Assembly (NCBI GenBank): GCA_018780805.1 | Contig: JADMJD010000065.1 | Span: 1 to 32,766, forward strand | DNA length: 32,766 bases | Reading direction: 5' to 3' | DNA from: Rubrivivax sp. | Lineage (GTDB): Bacteria; Pseudomonadota; Gammaproteobacteria; Burkholderiales; Burkholderiaceae_C | In this document: one piece after another, positions 15,694 to 22,405 of the stretch | Numbering within the stretch: the first letter of the stretch is position 1 | Layout of the letters: each line of letters opens with the position of its first letter | The notes under the pieces: model-generated | Seen by the model: the letters and a program-made list of their open reading frames with translations, nothing else | Told to the model about the DNA's origin: nothing | Databases searched by the model: none | Position numbers and translations under genes: made by a program

Positions 15694-16353
15694 CTAGGTC
15701 GGTGTGTAGGCCCCTGCCAGCTGGTGCAGGTGGGCCTTGGATTGTGGGTCGAGGTAGGGCTGCAGGAGGCTCAGCACATGGAAGGCGCCGCGGCCCATCG
15801 AGCGCGCCGCGGCTTCGGCTTCCAGCGCGTGGCGCGGGTCGCGCACGTATTCGTAGCTCAGCCAGTACGTCAGCACCACCACCATGGCCTCGGCGGCGGG
15901 CGCAGCGTCACGCGCTTCGATCTGCATCGCCCGGCTGCGGGCCAGGCCGCTGATGAGTGCATGCACGGCCTGCGTCTTGTTCTTCAGCACAAACTGGAAG
16001 TGCGTCTCCAGCCGGCGGTTCTTGCTCAGCAGGTCGTTCAGGTCGCGGTACAAAAAACGGTACTGCCAGATCAGCTCGAACAGCATGTGGAAGAACAGCC
16101 AGGCGTCTTCCACGTTGGTCGCGCCGTCGGCGGCGGGCAGCAACTCGTCCAGCGCCTTCTCGTAGCGCGCGAAGAGCGAGTTGATCAGCTCGTCCTTGGC
16201 CGGGTAGTGGTAGTACAGGTTGCCGGGGCTGATGTTCAACTCGGCCGAGATCAGCGTGGTGCTGACGTTGGGCTCGCCGAAGCGGTTGAACAGGTCCAGC
16301 GTCACCTCCAGGATGCGTTCGGCGGTGCGGCGCGGCGGCTTCTTGGGCGGCAT
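15694..16353 (-). CDS. TetR-family transcriptional regulator
   Basis: The ATG at 16351-16353 gives 219 residues (MPPKKPPRRTAERILEVTLDLFNRFGEPNVSTTLISAELNISPGNLYYHYPAKDELI). This is a clear TetR N-terminal HTH at residues 9-55. The LYYHYPAKDEL form is typical of the PF13972-type subgroup. The C-terminal ligand domain has DAWLFFHMLFELIWQYRFLYRDLNDLLSKN. A longer in-frame extension to 16443 runs into the divergent ABC gene and is not used. The gene is divergent from an ABC-2 exporter across 55 nt, so it is a candidate repressor of that exporter, and it leads an operon with the TPR gene. Confidence 0.93.
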   Translation of the reverse strand: MPPKKPPRRTAERILEVTLDLFNRFGEPNVSTTLISAELNISPGNLYYHYPAKDELINSLFARYEKALDELLPAADGATNVEDAWLFFHMLFELIWQYRFLYRDLNDLLSKNRRLETHFQFVLKNKTQAVHALISGLARSRAMQIEARDAAPAAEAMVVVLTYWLSYEYVRDPRHALEAEAAARSMGRGAFHVLSLLQPYLDPQSKAHLHQLAGAYTPT

Positions 16354-16392
16354 GCGGGCATTCTGGCACCGCGCCACGCCGGCCCGGCCCCG

Positions 16393-16398
16393 TAGAAT
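16393..16398 (+). promoter_or_regulatory. -10-like TAGAAT just upstream of the ABC ATPase start
   Basis: TAGAAT ends 10 nt before the ATG at 16409. Transcription from it would begin a few bases before the start codon, giving a near-leaderless mRNA. No Shine-Dalgarno sequence is present upstream. No good -35 hexamer was found. Confidence 0.4.
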
Positions 16399-16408
16399 CG
16401 CGCCCCCT

Positions 16409-17323
16409 ATGCCTGCTGCCGTGCGCTTCCAGAACGTTTCCAAGGTTTATGCAGGTGCCCGCGGGCCGTTGCAGGCCTTGGATGGGGTCTCCTTCGACAT
16501 CGAACCGGGCGAGTTTTTCGGCCTGCTCGGCCCCAACGGTGCCGGCAAGACCACGCTGATCAGCGTGCTGGCCGGCCTGGCGCGCGCCACCGGCGGCCAC
16601 GTCACGGTGATGGGCCACGACGTGCAGACCGACTACGCCGCAGCCCGCAAGGCCCTGGGCATCGTGCCGCAGGAGCTGGTGTTCGATCCGTTTTTCACCG
16701 TGCGCGAGGCGCTGCGCATCCAGAGCGGCTACTTCGGCATCCGGAACAACGGCGACTGGATCGACGAGCTGCTGCACAGCCTGGGCCTGGCCGACAAGGC
16801 CGGTACCAACATGCGCCAGCTCTCGGGTGGCATGAAGCGCCGCGTGCTGGTGGCCCAGGCCCTGGTGCACCGCCCGCCGGTGATCGTGCTGGACGAGCCC
16901 ACCGCCGGTGTGGACGTGGAACTGCGGCAGACGCTGTGGCAGTTCGTGGCGCGCCTGAACAAGGAAGGCCACACCGTGTTGCTGACCACGCATTACCTGG
17001 AAGAAGCCGAGGCGCTGTGCCAGCGCATCGCGATGCTCAAGCTCGGCCGCATCGTGGCGCTGGACCGCACCGCCAACCTGCTGGCCGGCACCGCCAGCAC
17101 CATGCTGCGCTTCAAGACCGACGACGTGCTGCCGCCCGATCTGGCCGCCCGCGCACGCGTGACCGGCCGCAGCGCGCAGGTGACGGCGCACGACGCCGCC
17201 GAGGTCGAAACGCTGCTGGCTCAGCTGCGCCAGGCCGGCGTTCGCATCGAGGACCTGGAGATCGGCCGTGCCGACCTGGAGGACGTGTTCCTCGAGATCA
17301 TGGGCGAGAAGGGGGGCCAGTGA
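16409..17323 (+). CDS. ABC-2 type transporter, ATP-binding subunit (YadG/NodI-like)
   Basis: The ATG at 16409 gives 304 residues. Walker A is GPNGAGKTT (41-49), the signature is LSGGMKRR (138-145), and Walker B is VIVLDEP (158-164) with TAGVD after it. The C-terminal part (RTANLLAGTASTMLRFKTDDVL to EDVFLEIMGEK) is the usual extension of ABC-2 export ATPases. The stop overlaps the permease start by one base (TGATG), and the two proteins would form the exporter. Members of this group are found upstream of ibaG-murA-his in related betaproteobacteria; the substrate is unknown. Confidence 0.94.
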   Translation: MPAAVRFQNVSKVYAGARGPLQALDGVSFDIEPGEFFGLLGPNGAGKTTLISVLAGLARATGGHVTVMGHDVQTDYAAARKALGIVPQELVFDPFFTVREALRIQSGYFGIRNNGDWIDELLHSLGLADKAGTNMRQLSGGMKRRVLVAQALVHRPPVIVLDEPTAGVDVELRQTLWQFVARLNKEGHTVLLTTHYLEEAEALCQRIAMLKLGRIVALDRTANLLAGTASTMLRFKTDDVLPPDLAARARVTGRSAQVTAHDAAEVETLLAQLRQAGVRIEDLEIGRADLEDVFLEIMGEKGGQ

Positions 17324-18081
17324 TGTTCGCCGGTACCCGTACCCTCTTCCTGAAAGAAGTGCTGCGCTTCTGGAAGGTGGCCTTCCAGACCGTGGCCGCG
17401 CCCGTCATCACGGCCGTGCTGTACCTGATGATCTTCGGCCATGTGCTGGAGGGCCGGCTGGAGGTCTACCCCGGCATCGGCTACACCAGCTTCCTGATCC
17501 CGGGCCTGGTGATGATGAGCGTGCTGCAGAACGCGTTTGCCAACAGCAGCAGCTCGCTGGTGCAAAGCAAGATCACCGGCAACCTGGTGTTCCTGCTACT
17601 CTCGCCCTTGTCGCACTGGGCCTGGTTCACGGCTTATGTGGGGGCGGCCGTGGTGCGGGGGCTGGCAGTGGGTGTCGGCGTCGGCCTGATCACGGTGTGG
17701 TTTGCACCGCTGCACCTGGCCGCACCGGGCTGGATCCTGGTGTTTGCCGTGCTCGGCGCCGCCATCCTGGGCACGCTGGGGTTGATCGCGGGCCTGTGGG
17801 CCGACAAGTTCGACCAGATGGCGGCGTTCCAGAACTTCCTCATCATGCCGATGACGATGCTCTCGGGCGTCTTCTACTCGGTGCATTCGCTGCCCGCTGT
17901 CTGGCAGACCGTGAGCCACCTGAACCCGTTTTTCTACATGATCGACGGCTTCCGGCACGGCTTCTTCGGTGTCAGCGACGTGTCGCCCTGGTTCAGCCTG
18001 GCCATCGTGGCCACCAGCTTCTTGGTGGTGGCCACGCTGGCGCTGCGGCTGCTGGCCCGGGGCTACAAGCTGAGAAGCTGA
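17323..18081 (+). CDS. ABC-2 type transporter, permease subunit (YadH-like)
   Basis: From the ATG at 17323 the product has 252 residues with six predicted hydrophobic segments: near 22-42, 62-78, 98-120, 135-160, 170-190 and 225-245. Typical ABC-2 permease sequences are TLFLKEVLRFWK at the N-terminus, GIGYTSFLIPGLVMMSVLQNAF, then SGVFYSVHSLPAVWQTVSHLNPFFYMIDGFRHGFFG. It pairs with the ATPase by a one-base stop/start overlap. A 7-bp hairpin spans its stop codon and begins a terminator-like region. Confidence 0.93.
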   Translation: MFAGTRTLFLKEVLRFWKVAFQTVAAPVITAVLYLMIFGHVLEGRLEVYPGIGYTSFLIPGLVMMSVLQNAFANSSSSLVQSKITGNLVFLLLSPLSHWAWFTAYVGAAVVRGLAVGVGVGLITVWFAPLHLAAPGWILVFAVLGAAILGTLGLIAGLWADKFDQMAAFQNFLIMPMTMLSGVFYSVHSLPAVWQTVSHLNPFFYMIDGFRHGFFGVSDVSPWFSLAIVATSFLVVATLALRLLARGYKLRS

Positions 18082-18160
18082 GAGACAGTTTCTCAGCAGG
18101 AAACGCAGGGCCGCCCCAAGTTTCCTGCACCCCCTTGGGGGCGGGCCGGGCGCAGCCCGG
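18077..18160. terminator. Cluster of hairpins between convergent genes
   Basis: Three inverted repeats follow the permease stop: GCTGAGA/TCTCAGC (18077-18097), GCAGGAAA/TTTCCTGC (18096-18128) and CCGGGC/GCCCGG (18146-18160). CCCCAAG/CTTGGGG (18114-18140) is an alternative pairing to the second. The region lies between the convergent ends of the permease and the small exported-protein gene, so it probably terminates transcription from both sides. No long T-tracts are present. Confidence 0.5.
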
Positions 18161-18170
18161 ACCTGGGGGC
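18108..18170 (+). repeat. Intergenic repeat, copy 1 (GGGCCGCCCCAAG type)
   Basis: The 13-mer GGGCCGCCCCAAG (18108-18120) opens a GC-rich tract that contains CCCCCTTGGGGG-like inverted sequence. The identical 13-mer occurs at 29867-29879, again just after a gene and again followed by C/G-rich inverted repeats. From memory, similar tracts are scattered between genes in Comamonadaceae genomes; this is a recollection, not a search result. Confidence 0.5.
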
Positions 18171-18172
18171 CG

Positions 18173-18556
18173 TCAGTTCTTGACGCGGCACAGCACGGTG
18201 TCCACCGCCACGGTGTTGCCGCTGCTGTCGATCACCTTGCCGGTCACGCTGGCACCCTGGATGAAGTTGCTCGCGATGGCGGTCGCGCCTTCGGCGATGT
18301 CGGCCGGGTTGCTGTCGTAGTCGGTTTCCACCTGGCCGCGGCGGGCCTTGGCCGGGCCGGCGGTGGCGCTGTTGCCGCCGGAGATCGCCTCGGTCGTGTA
18401 GGTGCCGGCGGCCAGCGCCTTGCCGTCGACCGAGATCTTGGAGCGGTTGGCGCGCACCTCGCAGGTGACACGCACGGCGGCGGCGGCGGCATCGAACGCG
18501 ACCACGGCACCGAGGGCAACGACACAGGCGGCGATGAATTGGGATGAGCTGGACAT
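18173..18556 (-). CDS. Small exported protein under a sigma-54 promoter, function unknown
   Basis: The ATG at 18554-18556 is preceded by an AGGAGA ribosome-binding site and gives 127 residues. The first 26 or so form a Sec signal peptide (FIAACVVALGAVVAFDAAAAA). The mature part of about 100 residues has only two cysteines, C32 and C123, one near each end, which may form a disulphide. Core segments are SKISVDGKALAAGTYTTEAISGG, DYDSNPADIAEGATAIASNFI and SVTGKVIDSSGNTV, suggesting a small all-beta domain. No PEP-CTERM, lipobox or metal motif is seen. It is convergent with the ABC permease and divergent from the kinase gene. It is probably the main regulated output of the adjacent two-component system. 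Confidence 0.85.
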   Translation of the reverse strand: MSSSSQFIAACVVALGAVVAFDAAAAAVRVTCEVRANRSKISVDGKALAAGTYTTEAISGGNSATAGPAKARRGQVETDYDSNPADIAEGATAIASNFIQGASVTGKVIDSSGNTVAVDTVLCRVKN

Positions 18557-18601
18557 GGGGTTCTCCTGGCAGGACCGCGGGAGTTGCGGCCCTGGGTCCA
18601 G

Positions 18602-18617
18602 TGCAACCACCGTGCCA
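18602..18617 (-). promoter_or_regulatory. Sigma-54 (-24/-12) promoter of the small exported-protein gene
   Basis: On the minus strand 18617-18602 reads TGGCACGGTGGTTGCA, which matches the RpoN consensus TGGCACG-N4-TTGC(A/T) at every fixed position. The GG and GC doublets have the required 10-nt spacing. The predicted transcript starts near 18591, giving a 35-nt leader with an AGGAGA site before the ATG at 18556. Confidence 0.85.
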
Positions 18618-18644
18618 CGTGCGCCATCGTCGTAAGTGGCTGTC

Positions 18645-18657
18645 AATCAACAAGTTT
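18645..18657 (+). promoter_or_regulatory. IHF-like site between the enhancer and the sigma-54 promoter
   Basis: AATCAACAAGTTT matches the IHF consensus WATCAA-N4-TTR except at the last base. It lies at about -54 to -66 from the predicted start at 18591, the usual place for IHF to bend DNA between an enhancer and an RpoN promoter. Confidence 0.6.
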
Positions 18658-18711
18658 CCAGAATCGAACGGCGATGTCCGGTGGGTGTTGTGGGTCAAGG
18701 CACCCAGAAAA

Positions 18712-18729
18712 TTGGGTAAATTGTCCCAA
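18712..18729. promoter_or_regulatory. 18-bp palindrome TTGGG-N8-CCCAA: probable enhancer site
   Basis: TTGGGTAAATTGTCCCAA is an inverted repeat with 5-bp arms and an 8-nt centre. It sits at about -121 to -138 from the predicted sigma-54 start of the small exported gene, a normal enhancer distance, and 35 nt upstream of the kinase start. A partly overlapping dyad ACCCA-N6-TGGGT (18702-18717) may be a second site. The same 18-bp layout recurs at 21537-21554. Confidence 0.7.
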
Positions 18730-18763
18730 ATAGTCGGGTGATGTGTTTCAATGGCAAACATAA

Positions 18764-20134
18764 ATGGTCCACCCGTCGATGCCGCTGCAGACCGCCCGTT
18801 TCCGCCTCAGCCGCTGGTTCAGTGGCCTGGCGCTGCTGCTGATCACCGCCATCGGCGCGGTCAGCGTCAGCCTGCTGGGCTGGTTCGTGACCGAACGCAT
18901 GCTCTGGCAGGAAGGGGTGCTGACACGCGATTTCGTGCACAGCCTGGTGCTCGTGGAGCAGCCACTGCAGGACTTCTTTGCCGCCCCGGGCGACGCCGTG
19001 CCGCCGCTGGCGGAAGCGTCGCTGCAGCACTTCTCGCGCATGCCCGACGTCCTGCGCACCAACGTCTACGGGCGTGACCGCACGCTGATCTGGTCCAGCG
19101 ACCGCAGCCTGATCGGCCGCCGCTTCGGCCCCAACGACGAACTGGACCTGGCGCTCACCGGCGCCGTGGTGGTGGAGCAGAAAACCGAGGCCGAACGTGT
19201 GGCCGGCAAGTCGGAGTACGTGTCGCTCAGTCAACCGGCGCCCTTGTTCGTCGAGATCTATGTGCCGGTGACGGACCCCAGCGGCCGGCAGGTCATCGGC
19301 GCGATCGAGTTCTACAAGAACCCGCAGGGCCTGATGGCCATCCTGGGCCAACTGCGCCTGTACCTGTGGGCGGGCGCGGCGGTGGCGGGGGCGCTGCTGT
19401 TTGCGGTGCTCTTTGGCCTGGTGCACCGCGCCGACCGCATCATGCGGGCGCAGGAACAGCGCCTGGTGCGGCAGGAGACCTTTGCCGTGCTGGGCGAGAT
19501 GGGTTCGGCCGTGGCCCACGCCATCCGCAACCCGCTGGCGGCCATCCGCAGCTCGGCCGAGCTGATCCTGGAAACCACGGTCGACACGACCAGCCACGAG
19601 CCGGCGCGCGACATCGTGGCCCAGTCCGACCGCCTCAGCGCCTGGCTGCGGCAGTTGTTGACCGACACACAGCCCAGCGCCCAGCCGGTGTCGCCGCTGG
19701 TGCTGGGCCCGCTGGTGCGGGGCTGTGTGCAGGCGCTGGCGCGTGACCTGCATCGGCGCCAGGTGCAGACCCAGCTGCAGCTGCCGGAGGACCTGCCCGC
19801 CGTGCGCGCCGATGCGCGGGCCGTGGAGCAGGTGCTGCACAGCGTGCTGAACAACGCGCTGGAGGCCGTGCCCGAGGGCGGCCACATCGTGCTCGCCGCC
19901 GTGCGCGACGGTGACGGCCGCCACATCACCCTGACCGTCGGCGACGATGGGCCCGGCCTCACGGCGGACCAGCGGGCGCGTGTCGGCGAACCGTTTTTCA
20001 CCACCAAGCCCCAGGGCCTGGGTGTGGGCCTGGCGCTCGCGCGCCGGCTGCTGGAGCGCCAGGGCGGCCGGCTGCAGATCCAGAGCGCACCCGGGCGTGG
20101 CACGGTGGTGTCCATCCACCTGCACGTGGCCTGA
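18764..20134 (+). CDS. Membrane sensor histidine kinase (NtrB/AtoS-like core)
   Basis: The reading frame gives 456 residues. Two membrane segments, near 20-43 and 198-220, enclose a periplasmic domain of about 150 residues. There is no long HAMP domain; a short linker leads to the phospho-acceptor site AHAIRNPLAAI with His252. The ATPase domain has the N box (NNALEAVPEG, 363-372), G1 box (DDGPG, 394-398), F box (FFTTK) and G2 box (GLGVGLALARRL, 418-429). It would sense an envelope signal and phosphorylate the NtrC-type regulator encoded 16 nt downstream. The start is uncertain: ATG 18764 lacks a clear ribosome-binding site and ATG 18779 is possible. Confidence 0.93.
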   Translation: MVHPSMPLQTARFRLSRWFSGLALLLITAIGAVSVSLLGWFVTERMLWQEGVLTRDFVHSLVLVEQPLQDFFAAPGDAVPPLAEASLQHFSRMPDVLRTNVYGRDRTLIWSSDRSLIGRRFGPNDELDLALTGAVVVEQKTEAERVAGKSEYVSLSQPAPLFVEIYVPVTDPSGRQVIGAIEFYKNPQGLMAILGQLRLYLWAGAAVAGALLFAVLFGLVHRADRIMRAQEQRLVRQETFAVLGEMGSAVAHAIRNPLAAIRSSAELILETTVDTTSHEPARDIVAQSDRLSAWLRQLLTDTQPSAQPVSPLVLGPLVRGCVQALARDLHRRQVQTQLQLPEDLPAVRADARAVEQVLHSVLNNALEAVPEGGHIVLAAVRDGDGRHITLTVGDDGPGLTADQRARVGEPFFTTKPQGLGVGLALARRLLERQGGRLQIQSAPGRGTVVSIHLHVA

Positions 20135-20150
20135 CCACCGAGGAACCCGC

Positions 20151-21524
20151 ATGACCCACGCCGTGTTGATCGTCGAAGACGAGGCCGTGCTGGCCAAGAA
20201 CATCTGCACCTACCTGGAGCGCCATGGTTTCAGCGTCGCCGTGGCCGGCAGCGCGGAAGAAGGCCTGGCCCAGCTGGCCAGCTTCCGGCCCGACGCCGTG
20301 GTGCTGGACTTCAACCTGCCCGGCATGGACGGCCTGCAGATGCTGGCCCGGCTGCGCCAGCACGACCCGGCCCTGGCCGTGATCATGGTCACCGGCCAGG
20401 GCAGCGTGGAAGTGGCGGTCGAGGCCATGAAGGCCGGTGCACTGGACTTCCTGACCAAACCGGTGCCGTTGGCCAAGCTGCGCCTGCTGCTGGAGCGGGC
20501 GGCGGCCGGGGCCCGGCGCGACAGCGCGCTCGATTACTACCAGCGCCGCGAAGGTGAGGGTGCTGCCTTGGACGCGCTGCAGGGTGAGTCCCCCGGCATG
20601 CAACGGCTCAAGGCCACGCTGCGCCAGCTGCTGGACGCCGAATCCCGCCTGCAGGACGGCCTGGCGCCTGCGGTGCTGGTGCGCGGCGAGACGGGCACCG
20701 GCAAGGAACTGGTGGCAAGGGCGCTGCATTTCAGCGGGCCGCGCCGCAACAAACCCTTCGTCGAGCTGAACTGCGCCGCGCTGCCGGCGCAGCTGCTGGA
20801 GTCCGAGCTGTTCGGCCATGAGCGGGGCGCCTTCACCGATGCCCGCGAGCGCAAGCTGGGCCTGGTGGAAACGGCCGAAGGTGGCACGCTGTTCCTGGAC
20901 GAGATCGGCGACATGGAGCCCGCGCTGCAGGCCAAGCTGCTCAAGCTGCTGGAAGAACGCAGCGTGCGCCGCCTGGGCAGCCTGCGCGAGCAGAAGGTGG
21001 ACGTGCGCATCGTCGCCGCCACGCACCGCCCGCTGGACCAGCTGGTGCGCGAAGGCCGCTTCCGCGCCGACCTGTACTTCCGGCTGCGTGTGGTGCAGCT
21101 GGACCTGCCGCCTTTGCGCGAGCGGGGCGACGACATCCTGCTGCTGGCGCGCAGCTTCCTGGCGCATCACGCCAGCCGTTATGGCCGGCCCGCGCCGCAG
21201 CTGACGCCCGCCGCCGAGGCCGCGCTGTGCCGCCACCGCTGGCCCGGCAACGTGCGTGAGCTGCGCAACGGCCTGGAGCAGGCCGTGCTGCTGGGCAGCG
21301 GCCCGCGCCTGGACGTGGCCGACCTGGCGCTCTGGGCCGACCCGGCGGTGGACGAGCCGGCGCCCGCGGGCGACAGCACCTTGCCGGCGCTGGAACGCCA
21401 GGCGCTGGTCCGGGCCTTGTCGCGCACCAGCGGCAATGTCAGCCAGGCCGCGCGCGAGCTGGGCATCAGCCGTGACACGCTTCGTTACCGCATCGACAAA
21501 CACGGGCTGAGCGGAACCGCTTGA
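20151..21524 (+). CDS. Sigma-54-dependent NtrC-family response regulator
   Basis: The ATG at 20151, with a GAGGAA site upstream, gives 457 residues. The receiver domain has D10, phospho-acceptor D53 (VVLDFNLPGMDG), T81 and K103. The AAA+ domain has Walker A GETGTGKE (179-186), Walker B TLFLDE (246-251) and the arginine-finger segment FRADLYFRL. The sigma-54 contact loop reads GAFTDA (226-231) instead of the commonest GAFTGA. A Fis-type HTH is at 428-452 (NVSQAARELGISRDTLRYRIDKHGL). It should activate sigma-54 promoters, most obviously the one at 18602-18617. The stop overlaps a TTG (21521) that also begins the -35 of the next gene's promoter. Confidence 0.95.
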   Translation: MTHAVLIVEDEAVLAKNICTYLERHGFSVAVAGSAEEGLAQLASFRPDAVVLDFNLPGMDGLQMLARLRQHDPALAVIMVTGQGSVEVAVEAMKAGALDFLTKPVPLAKLRLLLERAAAGARRDSALDYYQRREGEGAALDALQGESPGMQRLKATLRQLLDAESRLQDGLAPAVLVRGETGTGKELVARALHFSGPRRNKPFVELNCAALPAQLLESELFGHERGAFTDARERKLGLVETAEGGTLFLDEIGDMEPALQAKLLKLLEERSVRRLGSLREQKVDVRIVAATHRPLDQLVREGRFRADLYFRLRVVQLDLPPLRERGDDILLLARSFLAHHASRYGRPAPQLTPAAEAALCRHRWPGNVRELRNGLEQAVLLGSGPRLDVADLALWADPAVDEPAPAGDSTLPALERQALVRALSRTSGNVSQAARELGISRDTLRYRIDKHGLSGTA

Positions 21525-21549
21525 CGCTTTCTAGATTTGGGACAAAAAT
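21521..21549 (+). promoter_or_regulatory. Predicted sigma-70 promoter for a leaderless DUF6502 transcript
   Basis: TTGACG (21521-21526), a 17-nt spacer and AAAAAT (21544-21549) place the transcription start at about 21556-21557, which is the ATG itself. No Shine-Dalgarno sequence precedes that ATG, which fits a leaderless message. The -35 overlaps the stop codon of the regulator gene. Confidence 0.5.
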
Positions 21550-21555
21550 CCCAAA
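21536..21555. promoter_or_regulatory. 20-bp palindrome over the DUF6502 promoter, second copy of the TTGGG-N8-CCCAA site
   Basis: TTTGGGA (21536-21542) and TCCCAAA (21549-21555) are perfect 7-bp arms around CAAAAA. The core 18-mer TTGGG-N8-CCCAA (21537-21554) matches the site at 18712-18729 in arms and spacing. On the opposite strand that first site begins with the same nine bases, TTGGGACAA. It covers the predicted -10 and ends one base before the ATG, so a bound protein would block transcription. Confidence 0.75.
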
Positions 21556-21556
21556 C

Positions 21557-22405
21557 ATGGACACAGGCCACCGGGTTTCGATCGCTGTCAACGCCGCCGT
21601 GCTGATGCTGCTGCGGCCGCTGTGCCGGCTGCTGCTGCGTTACCAGGTGCCTTTTGGCGCCTTCGAGGAGTTGGCCAAACACGTCTACGTGCAGACGGCG
21701 ATGGAAGACTTCGGCATCCCGGGCAAGAAGGCCACGCTGTCGCGTGCGTCCATCCTGACAGGTTTGACGCGCAAGGACGTGCAGCGCCTGGTGGCCGAAC
21801 CCGAGCCTGTGCGGGCCGCCAGCCAGGAAGGTTACAACCGCGCGGCCCGGGTGCTGTCGGGCTGGGCGCGCGACCCCGATTTCCAGACCTTGGACGGCCA
21901 GCCCGCCGCGCTCGATCCGCTGGACGGCCCGGCCAGTTTTGCCGAGCTGGTGCGCCGCCACAGCGGTGACATGCCGGCCCGTGCGGTGCTGGACGAACTG
22001 CTGCGCGTGGGCGCCGTGCGCCGGCGCGACGACCAGCGCCTGGAACTGGTCACCCGCGCCTATGTGCCCCAGGGCGGCGAGGTGGAAAAACTAGGCATCC
22101 TGGGCAGCGATGTGGCCGATCTCATCGCCACCATCGACCACAACCTGCAGCACGGCGCGACCGACCCGCGCTACCAGCGCAAGGTGATGTACCGCAGTGT
22201 GCCGGCCGACATCCGGCCGGCTTTCCGGGCGCTCAGCGGCCAGCAATCCCAGGCCCTTCTGGAACGGCTGGACGCCTGGCTCAGCGAACACGACACCGAC
22301 AACCCGCCCGACCAGCCCGGAGCCGCACGTGTGCGCCTGGGTCTGGGCATCTATTACTTCGAGTCGCCCGCGGCGACCGAACCCCCTGAAGGAGAGCAGA
22401 CATGA
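21557..22405 (+). CDS. DUF6502 family protein with a helix-turn-helix-like N-terminal domain
   Basis: The ATG at 21557 gives 282 residues; a TTG at 21521 in the same frame would add 12 residues but falls in the predicted promoter. The N-terminus (VLMLLRPLCRLLLRYQVPFGAFEELAKHVYV) and HTH-like segment ATLSRASILTGLTRKDVQRLVAE (59-81) are as in DUF6502 proteins. The C-terminal half contains VTRAYVP and a predicted helical region ending GLGIYYFE. The role of the family is not known; the HTH-like part suggests a DNA-binding regulator. It overlaps the DUF5666 gene by ATGA, so the two are translationally coupled. It may bind the palindrome in front of its own gene. Confidence 0.88.
   Translation: MDTGHRVSIAVNAAVLMLLRPLCRLLLRYQVPFGAFEELAKHVYVQTAMEDFGIPGKKATLSRASILTGLTRKDVQRLVAEPEPVRAASQEGYNRAARVLSGWARDPDFQTLDGQPAALDPLDGPASFAELVRRHSGDMPARAVLDELLRVGAVRRRDDQRLELVTRAYVPQGGEVEKLGILGSDVADLIATIDHNLQHGATDPRYQRKVMYRSVPADIRPAFRALSGQQSQALLERLDAWLSEHDTDNPPDQPGAARVRLGLGIYYFESPAATEPPEGEQT

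Noticed and set aside
16364..16380. TGGCAC upstream of the ABC ATPase as a sigma-54 -24 element
   Set aside because: No TTGC lies at the required spacing downstream.
16354..16443. Longer N-terminus for the TetR protein
   Set aside because: The extension enters the divergent ABC gene and precedes the standard TetR start; the ATG at 16353 gives a normal length.
18699..18715. Possible sigma-54 promoter for the kinase gene (GGCAC followed by TTGG)
   Set aside because: The gap between GGCAC and TTGG is 8 nt rather than 5, so the -24/-12 geometry is wrong.
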